Below, one piece after another: positions 55,266-63,226 of a DNA stretch of 64,000 nt (the stretch's first letter is position 1; the number at the start of each line of letters is the position of its first letter). The notes beneath the pieces were generated by a model that searched no databases, had not been told where the DNA came from, and worked only from the letters and a program-made list of their open reading frames with translations. The DNA is taken from the NCBI GenBank assembly GCA_016125045.1, contig WGML01000010.1:1-64000 (forward strand), read 5' to 3'. Made by a program: the position numbers and the translations under genes. This stretch comes from a bacterium (GTDB taxonomy: Bacteria; Pseudomonadota; Alphaproteobacteria; Caulobacterales; Hyphomonadaceae).

Positions 55266-56450
55266 TTAAGACCCGGTTCCACCGATCGTGATGGACACGA
55301 CCGCCCGGCGGTTCAGCGGTTCGACGACGCCGTCGGCGGTCGGACGCGCGTTGTCGTTTTCGCCGCGCGCTTCCGTGCGGATCATGCCTTCCGGCACACC
55401 GGCGGCCACGAGCTGGCCACGGACGGTCGACGCCCGGCGAGCAGACAGACGCTCGTTGTAGGCGGCGGAGCCGGTCCGGTCCGTGTGACCTTCCACGACC
55501 GTGAGCGTGATCGTGCATCCACCCTGACGCGCACGCGAAACCGCCTGGTTGATCAGTTCGACGTTGTTCGGCGTCAGATCGGAACGATCATTCTCGAAGT
55601 AGATCGGGAACGGTTCAGGCTGTGTCGCGCAGGTCGCCGCTTGCTGGTTCTGGGTCACCGGCGGGGGCGGCGGAGGCGGCGGAGGAGGCGGCGGGGGCGG
55701 CGGGGGCGGCGGAGGCGGCGGAGGCGGGGCCGGCGGCGGAGGCGCCGCGAACTGCCAGCGAAGGCCAGCCGTCACGGAGTGATCATTGTAGCTGACGTCA
55801 TAGTTTCCGCCGACGCCATTGAGGCCGAGATTGTCCGTCGCGGTGTAGGCGTAGCCGATGTCGAGCTTCAGGCGCTTGGTGATATCGAACGCAAATCCCG
55901 CAAGGGCGTTGTAAGCCAGCACGGTTTCGCTGTCGTCAAATCCGTTGGCCGGAGCCCCGCCCGGAATGGTGTAGAGCGAACGGCCGGTGATCCGGGCGTC
56001 CGCCACCCCGACGCCGACGCCGAGATAGGGCTGGACGGTTCCGCCGCGGTTGAAATCGCGGATACCGTTGAGGAGCAGCGTGGTCACGCGTGCGCTGCCG
56101 TGGCCCTCCGGACCCGCGACGCCTGCGGGACGCACACCCTCGAAGGTGTTCGCGACGCCGAGGTCGGTCGAACGATTCGCGAGCGCGGCTTCGACACGGT
56201 AGCCGGACTTCAGGCCATAACCGATGCTGCCCCCGTAGATGAAGTCTTCCTCGACGTCCGCGCGGTCATCAAGCGCGCCGTTCAGGCGCACACTGCCCGA
56301 ACCACGAACAAACCGGGGCGCATCGATGTCGGAGATACCATCGAAGACGGCGCCGACCTTGAAGCTGGCGTACCAGCCCTCTTCCGCCATAGCGGTCGGA
56401 GCTGCAGCGACGCTCGCCGCGGCGGTCGCGAACAACAACACTCGTTTCAT
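55266..56450 (-). CDS. OmpA-family outer membrane protein with long polyproline linker
   Basis: This 394-residue protein has a signal peptide (MKRVLLFATAAASVAAAPT ... AMAEE), an N-terminal beta-barrel of about 190 residues (GWYASFKVGAVFDG ... HSVTAGLRWQF), an uninterrupted run of 23 prolines (55659-55727) preceded by PPPPA, and a C-terminal OmpA domain that binds peptidoglycan (VEGHTDRTGSAAYNERLSARR). The barrel should sit in the outer membrane and the domain in the periplasm. ATG 56450 follows AGGGG; 56456 is an alternative. An EcfG-like promoter lies upstream, and a strong terminator follows. Confidence 0.9.
   Translation of the reverse strand: MKRVLLFATAAASVAAAPTAMAEEGWYASFKVGAVFDGISDIDAPRFVRGSGSVRLNGALDDRADVEEDFIYGGSIGYGLKSGYRVEAALANRSTDLGVANTFEGVRPAGVAGPEGHGSARVTTLLLNGIRDFNRGGTVQPYLGVGVGVADARITGRSLYTIPGGAPANGFDDSETVLAYNALAGFAFDITKRLKLDIGYAYTATDNLGLNGVGGNYDVSYNDHSVTAGLRWQFAAPPPPAPPPPPPPPPPPPPPPPPPPPPPPVTQNQQAATCATQPEPFPIYFENDRSDLTPNNVELINQAVSRARQGGCTITLTVVEGHTDRTGSAAYNERLSARRASTVRGQLVAAGVPEGMIRTEARGENDNARPTADGVVEPLNRRAVVSITIGGTGS
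55659..55727 (-). repeat. Run of 23 proline codons (GC-rich triplet repeat)
   Basis: The linker between barrel and OmpA domain is encoded by alternating CCG, CCC and CCT triplets without interruption. Triplet repeats can change length by slippage without breaking the frame, so the linker length could vary between strains. Confidence 0.85.
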
Positions 56451-56511
56451 ACACATTCCCCTGTCTGACAGTCTGCGCCAACGGACGCCGGAAGCGTCGG
56501 GGCGTCGGTTA

Positions 56512-56537
56512 AACGCTCGAACACTCGCATAAGTTCC
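56512..56537 (-). promoter_or_regulatory. EcfG-type general stress promoter upstream of ompA
   Basis: On the minus strand GGAAC (56537-56533) and CGTT (56515-56512) are spaced by 17 bases, a full match to the alphaproteobacterial EcfG/SigT consensus GGAAC-N16-17-CGTT. The -10 element lies about 60 bases before ATG 56450. Confidence 0.7.
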
Positions 56538-56788
56538 CCGAGTTACACTCTTTTGACGATGAAGGCGATACCGCGTTAAGGCCCTCGGTCGCCGCCCCCT
56601 GCGGTTTTCCGGCCGACGCGGCGCCGCGGCAACACGCTTGCCCTTTGATATTCATCAGGTTCGCACCCTCAGGATGCACGTCCCTGAATTCGGCGTAAGG
56701 CTCTTCCACAGGACCGCCATCCGTTTTCGCTCAACGTTCCGGCGCGCGCCCGGGCCTGCGAAAATGTTTTGACATTCGGTTAATTCGC

Positions 56789-56803
56789 GAACAAACATGG
56801 AAC
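56789..56803 (+). promoter_or_regulatory. LexA (SOS) box upstream of the ImuB-like gene
   Basis: GAAC-AAACATG-GAAC is a perfect GAAC-N7-GAAC direct repeat, the alphaproteobacterial LexA site. It starts 15 bases after a TTGACA (56769-56774), so it would cover the -10 region and block transcription until the SOS response. It ends 37 bases before the gene start. Confidence 0.75.
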
Positions 56804-56840
56804 ATCGCTGGCTGGGCGGCTTGGCGAAGGAGGCGCGGAC

Positions 56841-57848
56841 ATGGCGCGATACCTGTGCATCTGGCCGGAGGCGTTCCTCCCCGGCCTCGAGACGGTCGCC
56901 GAGTCGCAAATCGATCGGCCGGCTCTCATCGCGCTTGCAAATTCACTTCGCCGGTTCTCGCCTCATGTCGGCCTCGTCGAGTCACGCGCGATCGTTCTTG
57001 ATCTGCGTTCAGCCGATTCGGACCGACGGTCATTTGACGACTGGAAGCGCAGCGAGGTCTTTTCCCGTCTCACGGCGGGAGCGCGGATCGCCGTCGCCGA
57101 CACGATCGGCGCGGCCTGGGGCCTCGCGGGATGGGGAGCCAAGGCCCTGGCCGCTGGAGTTGAAGCGCGGCCGGAGACGCAACCGACGTCGCAATCTGTG
57201 CGTTCCCTCCCGGTCGCGGCCCTGCGGCTTGGTTCAGCGTCGGCCGCGCGTCTGCGGTCGGTGGGGCTGAGAACCGTGGAGGATCTCATCGGGCGGACGA
57301 CGAGCGATCTGCGGGAGCTGCTCCAGTCCAGCGGCCTTGCCGAACGCGTTCGGCGGCGCATCGATCAGGTGCTTGGCCTGCGAGCTGAAACCTTTCACGC
57401 CGTTGAACCGGCGCCGCGCGCCCTCGAACGGGTGAACCTCGGCGCCCGCGGTTTCGGAGGCTCACAGCTGCGCAGCGGCCTTCAGGCGGGCTTGACGAGA
57501 CTTGAGACCCGGCTGGAGCGTGATGGTTGGGGTGCGCGCCGTCTTGTCGTGCGGCTCTTCGACCGCGACGGGGTCGCGACGTCTGCTCCGACAACCGTGC
57601 GCGCGCCGCTCGCCGACGCTGAAACCTGGCTCAGGCTGATCGAAACCAACATCCTGCGCGCGTCGATCGAGGGCGAGCTGGAATGTCTGTTGATCGAAGC
57701 TCATCGTTGCGGCCCGATCGAGGAGAGTGAGCCGGACGAGGATGCGGAAATCCTCTCCGGTCCGTCGGACTTCACGACGCTCGGGACGCTTGTCTGGCGT
57801 GTCGTTGCGGACGTCGCCGGGGACGCACCCTGCGCAAGGGCGAGTTGA
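56841..57848 (+). CDS. Miniature ImuB-like protein (inactive Y-family polymerase homolog)
   Basis: This 335-residue protein resembles ImuB, the SOS mutasome scaffold: RYLCIWPEAFLPGLE at the start, GARIAVADTIGAAWGLA, the helix-hairpin-helix-like LPVAALRLGSASAARL and SVGLRTVEDLIG, and a little-finger-like part (GWGARRLVVRLFDRDG). ImuB is normally about 450-520 residues; here the palm region between the first strand and the GAR segment is cut to some 60 residues. No Y-family catalytic acidic pair is visible. AGGAGG precedes the ATG and a LexA box lies upstream. ImuA and DnaE2, its usual partners, are not beside it. It probably works with a polymerase encoded elsewhere, or has another role. Confidence 0.72.
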   Translation: MARYLCIWPEAFLPGLETVAESQIDRPALIALANSLRRFSPHVGLVESRAIVLDLRSADSDRRSFDDWKRSEVFSRLTAGARIAVADTIGAAWGLAGWGAKALAAGVEARPETQPTSQSVRSLPVAALRLGSASAARLRSVGLRTVEDLIGRTTSDLRELLQSSGLAERVRRRIDQVLGLRAETFHAVEPAPRALERVNLGARGFGGSQLRSGLQAGLTRLETRLERDGWGARRLVVRLFDRDGVATSAPTTVRAPLADAETWLRLIETNILRASIEGELECLLIEAHRCGPIEESEPDEDAEILSGPSDFTTLGTLVWRVVADVAGDAPCARAS

Positions 57849-57920
57849 AGCGGGGACCCGTATCACTTTTTTTGCGCCGCCGGCGCACCTCACCCAGGCT
57901 GAACAAGGGGCTGCTGACGA

Positions 57921-58220
57921 TCATCCGCCGCTGAGCGGCGGCAGGAGCGCCACCTCGTCGGTTGGCTGGATGATGCGCCCCTGCTCATCGGCGACGATTT
58001 CGCGGTTGATTGCGATGCGAACGGTCGAGCCGTCCAGCGCTGCGGCGATCTGCGGAATATGATCCGCCGCAAGCGACCTCAAGCGCGCCGCCGTTAGATG
58101 CGACCCGTCACGCCGGACAACCGGAACCCTGACCGTCGCCGCGCCGGCCAGGTCACGCAGGCGGCCGAACAGATGAAGCGTGATGCTCGTCCCGTCTCCA
58201 TGGCCAACGGACTCGCGCAT
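57921..58220 (-). CDS. moaD: Molybdopterin synthase small subunit (sulfur carrier)
   Basis: This 99-residue ubiquitin-like protein ends in LLPPLSGG; the terminal Gly-Gly is thiocarboxylated and donates sulfur to precursor Z. TLHLFGRLRDLAG starts the beta-grasp fold. ATG 58220 follows the moaA stop by one base. The N-terminal part is longer by about 10 residues than usual. It forms molybdopterin synthase with MoaE, encoded three genes upstream in the same operon. Confidence 0.92.
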   Translation of the reverse strand: MRESVGHGDGTSITLHLFGRLRDLAGAATVRVPVVRRDGSHLTAARLRSLAADHIPQIAAALDGSTVRIAINREIVADEQGRIIQPTDEVALLPPLSGG

Positions 58221-58221
58221 C

Positions 58222-59301
58222 TCACCCACCCGTGTGGGACATGGTTCGCGGGCTCGCCGGGATTGCGAGGCGGGACGCATCGAAATCATGGCCCCGCGGC
58301 TTCGCCCCGATGGCGGCCCGAACCAGCGTCTCGAGGCGTTCATCGTCCGCATGCTCACGCACAGCGGCGCGAAGGTCGGCCCCGTCCTCACGCCCGAGAC
58401 AGGTATAGAGCCGCCCCGTGCATGTGAGCCTAACGCGGTTGCAGCTTTCGCAAAAATTATGGCTGAGCGGCGTGATGAAGCCGAGGCGTCCGCCGGTCTC
58501 CTCAACCCGGACATACCTCGCAGGACCGCCGGTGGAATGCGCGATATCGGTCAGCGTCCAACGGTTCCGAAGCTCTTCACGCGCCTGCGACAACGACAGA
58601 TAGTCGCCCACCCGATCGGTTTCAGCCTCCCCCATCGGCATGGTTTCAATCAGCGTCATGTCATGGCCCTGGCCGTGCGCCCAGGCGATCAGCGACGGCA
58701 GCTCGGCGTCGTTCACACCCTTCATCGCCACCGTGTTGATTTTCACCTTCAGCCCGGCCTTGGCCGCGGCAGCGATGCCAGCGAGCACCACCTCAAGACG
58801 ATCGCGCCTCGCGATCTTCTCGAACAGTCCGCGATCGAGTGTGTCGAGCGACACGTTGATGCGCTTGACGCCGATGTCCGCGAGCTCGGCGGCGTATCGT
58901 TCGAGCAGCGTCCCATTGGTGGTGAGGGTCAGTTCGCGAAGGGCTCCGGCCTCGATGTGCCGCGCGAAGCGACGCATCAGCGCCATCACATCCCGGCGGA
59001 CGAGGGGTTCCCCGCCCGTCACACGCAGCTTGTCGACACCGAATTGCGCGAACAGCGAGACGATCCGGTCCAGCTCCTCGAAGCTTAGAACGTCATCCTT
59101 GGGAAGGAAGGTCATGCGCTCCGGCATGCAATAGGTGCAGCGCAGATCGCAGCGATCCGTGATCGACACCCGAAGATAGCTGACCCGCCGGCCGAAACTG
59201 TCGATCAGCGGCGCATCCGATCCGCCCACACGAAGCGGCGCGGCCATGCCTCCAGGCGAAAGGCCGCGAACCGGTCGCGCATCGATCAGCGTCCGCCTCA
59301 A
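58222..59301 (-). CDS. moaA: GTP 3',8-cyclase
   Basis: This 359-residue radical SAM enzyme makes 3',8-cyclo-GTP, the first step to molybdenum cofactor. It has the SAM cluster [11 protein letters not shown], the second cluster [18 protein letters not shown] and ends in the conserved Gly-Gly (MSHTGG) needed for activity. Length is standard with a short N-terminal tail. It is third in the order moaE-moaB-moaA-moaD. MoaC is not in this window. Confidence 0.96.
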   Translation of the reverse strand: MRRTLIDARPVRGLSPGGMAAPLRVGGSDAPLIDSFGRRVSYLRVSITDRCDLRCTYCMPERMTFLPKDDVLSFEELDRIVSLFAQFGVDKLRVTGGEPLVRRDVMALMRRFARHIEAGALRELTLTTNGTLLERYAAELADIGVKRINVSLDTLDRGLFEKIARRDRLEVVLAGIAAAAKAGLKVKINTVAMKGVNDAELPSLIAWAHGQGHDMTLIETMPMGEAETDRVGDYLSLSQAREELRNRWTLTDIAHSTGGPARYVRVEETGGRLGFITPLSHNFCESCNRVRLTCTGRLYTCLGREDGADLRAAVREHADDERLETLVRAAIGAKPRGHDFDASRLAIPASPRTMSHTGG

Positions 59302-59305
59302 GGCA

Positions 59306-59890
59306 CTAGCTCTCCATCAACCGCGGCATGAGTTCGACCATGTTGCAGGGCGCATGTCGGCTGTCGAGCTGCCAGCGAATGATCTTGTCCCAACCATCCT
59401 TCACCGCCCCGTTCGATCCGGGGAGGCAGAAGATGAATGTTCCGCCGGCGACGCCCGCGCACGCGCGCGACTGCAAAGTAGAAAGACCCACCGACTGATA
59501 GCTGATCATGTGCCAGATCACGTTGAAGCCATCGATTTCCTTGTCGAACAGCGGCCGCATCGCCTCTGGCGTCACGTCCCGGCCTGTGATCCCCGTCCCG
59601 CCGGTGGTCACGACCGCATCGACATCAGGATCCGCGATCCAGCGACGGGCCGCCGCGCGAATGGCGTTGACCTCATCCGGAACGATCGCCTTGTCCGCCA
59701 GCGTGTGACCGGCTGCGACCACGCGCTCGGCCAGCAGATGACCTGACGTGTCTGTCTCATCCGTGCGCGTGTCGGAAATCGTCAGCACCGCGATCCGCAC
59801 CGACTTGAACGGCTGATCGGCGAGCATCTTGCCGCCCGGCGCCGGCAGCGGCGGCGTCTCCGGAGCAGGATGTCCAGGTTTCGAGGTCAT
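59306..59890 (-). CDS. moaB: Molybdenum cofactor biosynthesis protein B
   Basis: This 194-residue protein has the MoaB/Mog adenylyltransferase-like motif [18 protein letters not shown] and [15 protein letters not shown], with [18 protein letters not shown] near the end. It binds molybdopterin in the cytosol; its exact step is uncertain. The start overlaps the moaE stop by four bases. A hydrophilic proline-rich start precedes the fold. Confidence 0.94.
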   Translation of the reverse strand: MTSKPGHPAPETPPLPAPGGKMLADQPFKSVRIAVLTISDTRTDETDTSGHLLAERVVAAGHTLADKAIVPDEVNAIRAAARRWIADPDVDAVVTTGGTGITGRDVTPEAMRPLFDKEIDGFNVIWHMISYQSVGLSTLQSRACAGVAGGTFIFCLPGSNGAVKDGWDKIIRWQLDSRHAPCNMVELMPRLMES

Positions 59891-60351
59891 GATGCGGGCT
59901 CCCGCTCCCAGCGCGCGCGGGAGGCTACGTCATCCGCGCGCGGTTCGATCCATTCGGACTCGCCATTGTCGCGCCGCTCCCGCTTCCAGAACGGCGCTTC
60001 GGTCTTCAGCCTGTCCATCAGATAGTCCACCGCATCCAGCGCCTCGCGCCGATGCCGTCCCAGCGCCGCCACGAGCACGATCGCTTCGCCCGGCGCCATC
60101 AGGCCGTAGCGATGGATGATCAGCGTATCGAGCACGTCAAACCGCGCCCGCGCATCGGCGTCGATCGCCGCGATCTGGCGTTCGGTGAAGCCCGGATAGT
60201 GTTCAAGCTCGAGCAACTGAACCCTCGCGCCACCTGCGTCCCGCCGCACACTGCCCACGAACATGGCCAGCGCGCCCGCTTCAGCCCGCCCGGCCTGAAG
60301 CATCGCGGTTTCTGCAAACGGATCGAACGGCTCTGCCTGAACGCGGATCAT
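59887..60351 (-). CDS. moaE: Molybdopterin synthase catalytic subunit
   Basis: This 154-residue subunit accepts sulfur from MoaD-thiocarboxylate. Marks are AGALAMFVGSVRRDAGG, LELEHYPGFTERQI, VAALGRHRREALDAVDYLMD and the active Lys in LKTEAPFWKRE. ATG 60351 is chosen over 60387. It is the first gene of the moaEBAD operon; a glucosidase gene precedes on the same strand with 63 bases between. Confidence 0.95.
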   Translation of the reverse strand: MIRVQAEPFDPFAETAMLQAGRAEAGALAMFVGSVRRDAGGARVQLLELEHYPGFTERQIAAIDADARARFDVLDTLIIHRYGLMAPGEAIVLVAALGRHRREALDAVDYLMDRLKTEAPFWKRERRDNGESEWIEPRADDVASRARWEREPAS

Positions 60352-60414
60352 GACCCTACCGTTAAGCCATATCCTGAAGCTTTCCAACGCGAACGGCGCT
60401 CAGTGGGGCCCGCT

Positions 60415-62004
60415 TCACGCCGATTTCAGAATGGCGAAGCCAAAAGGCGCAAGTTCAATCCCGCGCCCGATCCTGCGCGCGCCAACTCCCAAGAGGAGTT
60501 CGCCGTCATGTGCCGACACGCGCGCGGCCGCCGAAAAATTGTACATCAGTAGAACGCGCCCCTCCGCGGCGGTGGAGCCTCGGCGCTCGATCACGAGAGC
60601 GTTGTCCGCCGCCTCAAGCACGCGGATCCCGCCAAGCCTCAACACCTTCTCCCTCGCTCGGATCAAGAGCAGTTCGCGGGCGATCGACAGCATCGACCCC
60701 GGCCTTGTGTCCTGGCGGTCGACCGCCTGCGCAACGTGATGCGCATCCACCGGCAACCATGGGTCGCCGTCTGTAAAACCGCCATGGGTCGAGGCGGCCT
60801 CCCACGGCATGGGCGTGCGGCAGCCGTCACGCCCCTTCGTCGCTGGCCAGCCTGCGATACCCCACGGATCACGAAGCCGCTCGAACGGAACCTCCCCATC
60901 GATGAGGCCCAGTTCCTCGCCCTGGTAGATGAACACGGTCCCGCGAAGGCCTATCAACAGCGCAAAAAGAATCGGTCCCGCCTGATCCGGCGAGCAGCCG
61001 AGCGCCGTCGCCCAGCGCCCCGCAACGCGCGGAACATCGTGGTTCGACATCGCCCAGGAGGGCCAGCCGTCGCCCTGGTCCTCACCCCATTGCGTGATGA
61101 TCGCCGCAAGCTGCTCCACCCCCGGCCAGTCCGCGAGGAGCGCAAAGGAATAGGCCGTGTGCAGCCGGTCCGTCCCCTTCGTGTACGCCGCCATGACGTC
61201 GAACGAGCCCGGCGCAACCTCCGCGACCATCATCCGGGCGCCATACCCGTCCGTCAGCGCCCGCAACTCGTTCAGCACCCCGATCGTCTCCTCCTGATTG
61301 GAGTTCCAGGCATGAATCTGCATGTCGCGGGGCAAGGCGGGTGCGGACCGCCCGGACGGCGGGTTGTCCCTCAACTGCGCGTCGTGGACGTAGTAATTCG
61401 CGACATCCAGACGGAAGCCGTCGACGCCGCGTTCGAGCCAGAAGCGTGCGACCTCCCGGATCGCGTCGCGCACGGACGGGTTGCGAAGGTTGAGATCGGG
61501 CTGGGTCGATAGAAAATTATGCAGGTAATACTGGCGGCGTCTCGGCTCCCAGCTCCAGGCGGCTCCCCCGAACCACGCCTGCCAGTTGTTGGGCGGCGAC
61601 CCGTCAGGCCGGGGATCCGCCCAGACATACCAGTCCGCCTTTGGATTATCCCGCGACTGACGGCTATCCTGAAACCACGCATGATCGGAGGATGAGTGGG
61701 ACCACACCTGATCGATGATCACTTTCAGACCGCGCGCATGGGCGGCCGCGATCAGCGTGTCGAAATCCTGAAGCGACCCAAACAGCGGATCAACGCCGCA
61801 ATAGTCGGCCACGTCATACCCGAAGTCGCGCATCGGGCTCGGGAAGAAGGGCGAGATCCACACGCCGTCGACCGAAAGCGACTTGATGTGGTCGAGCCGC
61901 CGGACGATCCCCTTCAGGTCGCCGACGCCATCCCTGTCGGAATCCTGAAACGACCGCGGATAGATCTGATAGATCGCGGCGCCCCGCCACCAGTCCTGCG
62001 ACAC
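60415..62004 (-). CDS. Alpha-glucosidase, glycoside hydrolase family 13
   Basis: This 529-residue protein has all GH13 regions: WWRGAAIYQIYPRSFQDSD, DQVWSHSS, GFRLDVANYY (nucleophile Asp), MVAEVAPGS (acid/base Glu) and WAMSNHDVPR (third acid). It lacks a signal peptide, so it acts in the cytosol on maltose or maltooligosaccharides; oligo-1,6-glucosidase activity is an alternative. GTG 62004 follows GGAGG and is preferred over ATG 62022. It is divergent from the acyltransferase gene. Confidence 0.94.
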   Translation of the reverse strand: MSQDWWRGAAIYQIYPRSFQDSDRDGVGDLKGIVRRLDHIKSLSVDGVWISPFFPSPMRDFGYDVADYCGVDPLFGSLQDFDTLIAAAHARGLKVIIDQVWSHSSSDHAWFQDSRQSRDNPKADWYVWADPRPDGSPPNNWQAWFGGAAWSWEPRRRQYYLHNFLSTQPDLNLRNPSVRDAIREVARFWLERGVDGFRLDVANYYVHDAQLRDNPPSGRSAPALPRDMQIHAWNSNQEETIGVLNELRALTDGYGARMMVAEVAPGSFDVMAAYTKGTDRLHTAYSFALLADWPGVEQLAAIITQWGEDQGDGWPSWAMSNHDVPRVAGRWATALGCSPDQAGPILFALLIGLRGTVFIYQGEELGLIDGEVPFERLRDPWGIAGWPATKGRDGCRTPMPWEAASTHGGFTDGDPWLPVDAHHVAQAVDRQDTRPGSMLSIARELLLIRAREKVLRLGGIRVLEAADNALVIERRGSTAAEGRVLLMYNFSAAARVSAHDGELLLGVGARRIGRGIELAPFGFAILKSA

Positions 62005-62115
62005 TCGAAGCCTCCACCACATCGGCGATCATCAGCCATAGCGATGAATCCCCGGTTCGGCACGGCATTTGCTGCACACGCAGCGAGCGATCCGGTTTCG
62101 CTTGTGAGGAGAAAC

Positions 62116-63210
62116 ATGATGGCGGACGCCCCGCGCCCTGACCGCATCGACTGGATCGACCACGCGAAGGGCCTGTGCATCCTGCTCGTCGTCGGATTCC
62201 ACGCCGCCAACCACTACGAAGCCGCGGTGGCGGCCGAAGGCTGGATGAGAGCGGTCATCGATTTCTCCAAACCCTTCCGCATGCCGGATTTCTTTCTCGT
62301 GTCCGGCCTCTTCCTTGGGCGCACGATCAATGCACCATTGCGGGACTTTCTCGACCGCAAGGTTCTGCACTTCGCATGGTTCTATCTTGTCTGGCTCGCG
62401 ATCTGGCTGGTCGCGACCGAGCCGCAACTGCTGATGCGGGACCAACTGGCTTGGGCCGGACGGATCGTTGAGACGACGCTTCAGCCGGTCGGAACGCTCT
62501 GGTTCATCCATATGCTGGCGCTGTTCCACATCGCCGCCCGCCTGCTGCGGCGCGCGCCGCCGACCCTGATCATCGTGGGCGCGGCCGCCCTTCAGCTTCT
62601 GTCATCTACCGGGCTCGCGGAGACCCCCTCCTTCGCGGTGAACCGGTTCTGCGAGTATTTCATCTTCTTCTGCATCGGCTGGCTGTGTTCCCCGCACGTG
62701 TTTCGTCTGGCGGGCGCCGCCGCGCGCCGACCGGTTCGCGCCACCGTCGCGCTATTCCTTTGGGCGATCATTCACGGCGGCCTCGTCGCGGCGGGCGCGC
62801 ATCACCTGCCAATGCTGGCGCTCGTCATCAGTCTCGCCGGCGCGATCGCGGTCACTGGATTTGCAGCCGTCGCTTCCACCACCGTCACGCTGGGTTGGCT
62901 TGCAAGCCTCGGCCGTCACTCGCTCGCCATCTATCTTGGCTTTATGTTTCCGCTGACTGTCCTCGAGCGGCTGCTCGCCGAGCATCAGATCATTCCGGAC
63001 GTCGGCGCCGCGACGCTCGCCATCGTGATCGCATCGGTTGCCGCGGCGCTCATCGCCGAACAGGTGACGCTGCGAACCCCGTTGAAGCTGCTCTATCGCC
63101 GACCGTCCTGGGCGAGATTGCGGCGGCGGACGGATATCTCGGCGACCACAGCAAGCAACCGGAAGGCAGGCGCCGTGCAGGGCGCTCCGGAGCCGCTCGG
63201 CGCGCGCTGA
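62116..63210 (+). CDS. Acyltransferase 3 family membrane protein
   Basis: This 364-residue protein has about ten helices and the acyltransferase_3 start DWIDHAKGLCILLVVGFHAA with the catalytic-type histidine, then MPDFFLVSGLFLGR and WFIHMLALFHIAARL. The end is LASLGRHSLAIYLGFMF and a basic cytosolic tail. GAGGAG precedes ATG 62116. Members acylate sugars of exopolysaccharide, glycans or antibiotics; the substrate is unknown. It is divergent from the glucosidase gene. Confidence 0.9.
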   Translation: MMADAPRPDRIDWIDHAKGLCILLVVGFHAANHYEAAVAAEGWMRAVIDFSKPFRMPDFFLVSGLFLGRTINAPLRDFLDRKVLHFAWFYLVWLAIWLVATEPQLLMRDQLAWAGRIVETTLQPVGTLWFIHMLALFHIAARLLRRAPPTLIIVGAAALQLLSSTGLAETPSFAVNRFCEYFIFFCIGWLCSPHVFRLAGAAARRPVRATVALFLWAIIHGGLVAAGAHHLPMLALVISLAGAIAVTGFAAVASTTVTLGWLASLGRHSLAIYLGFMFPLTVLERLLAEHQIIPDVGAATLAIVIASVAAALIAEQVTLRTPLKLLYRRPSWARLRRRTDISATTASNRKAGAVQGAPEPLGAR

Positions 63211-63226
63211 TCGCTGTGTCTTGCGA

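Larger units (their letters stand above)
56451..56840. other. Divergent regulatory region between ompA and the ImuB-like gene
   Basis: The 390 bases hold the EcfG-like promoter for ompA (56512-56537) and a LexA box with a TTGACA (56769-56774) for the ImuB-like gene. I see no convincing gene; a 66-codon minus frame at 56509-56709 shows no family feature. Confidence 0.6.

Noticed and set aside
55659..55727. Possible CRISPR-like or satellite repeat
   Set aside because: It is a triplet-codon polyproline tract inside ompA, with no spacers.
55254..56468. 404-codon plus-strand frame opposite ompA
   Set aside because: It consists of Arg/Gly-rich antisense, including the reverse of the polyproline run; OmpA motifs on the other strand are clear.
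57869..57885. Hairpin TGCGCC/GGCGCA beside T7 after the ImuB-like gene
   Set aside because: The T run precedes the hairpin on the plus strand and reads as A on the minus strand, so it is not a standard terminator.
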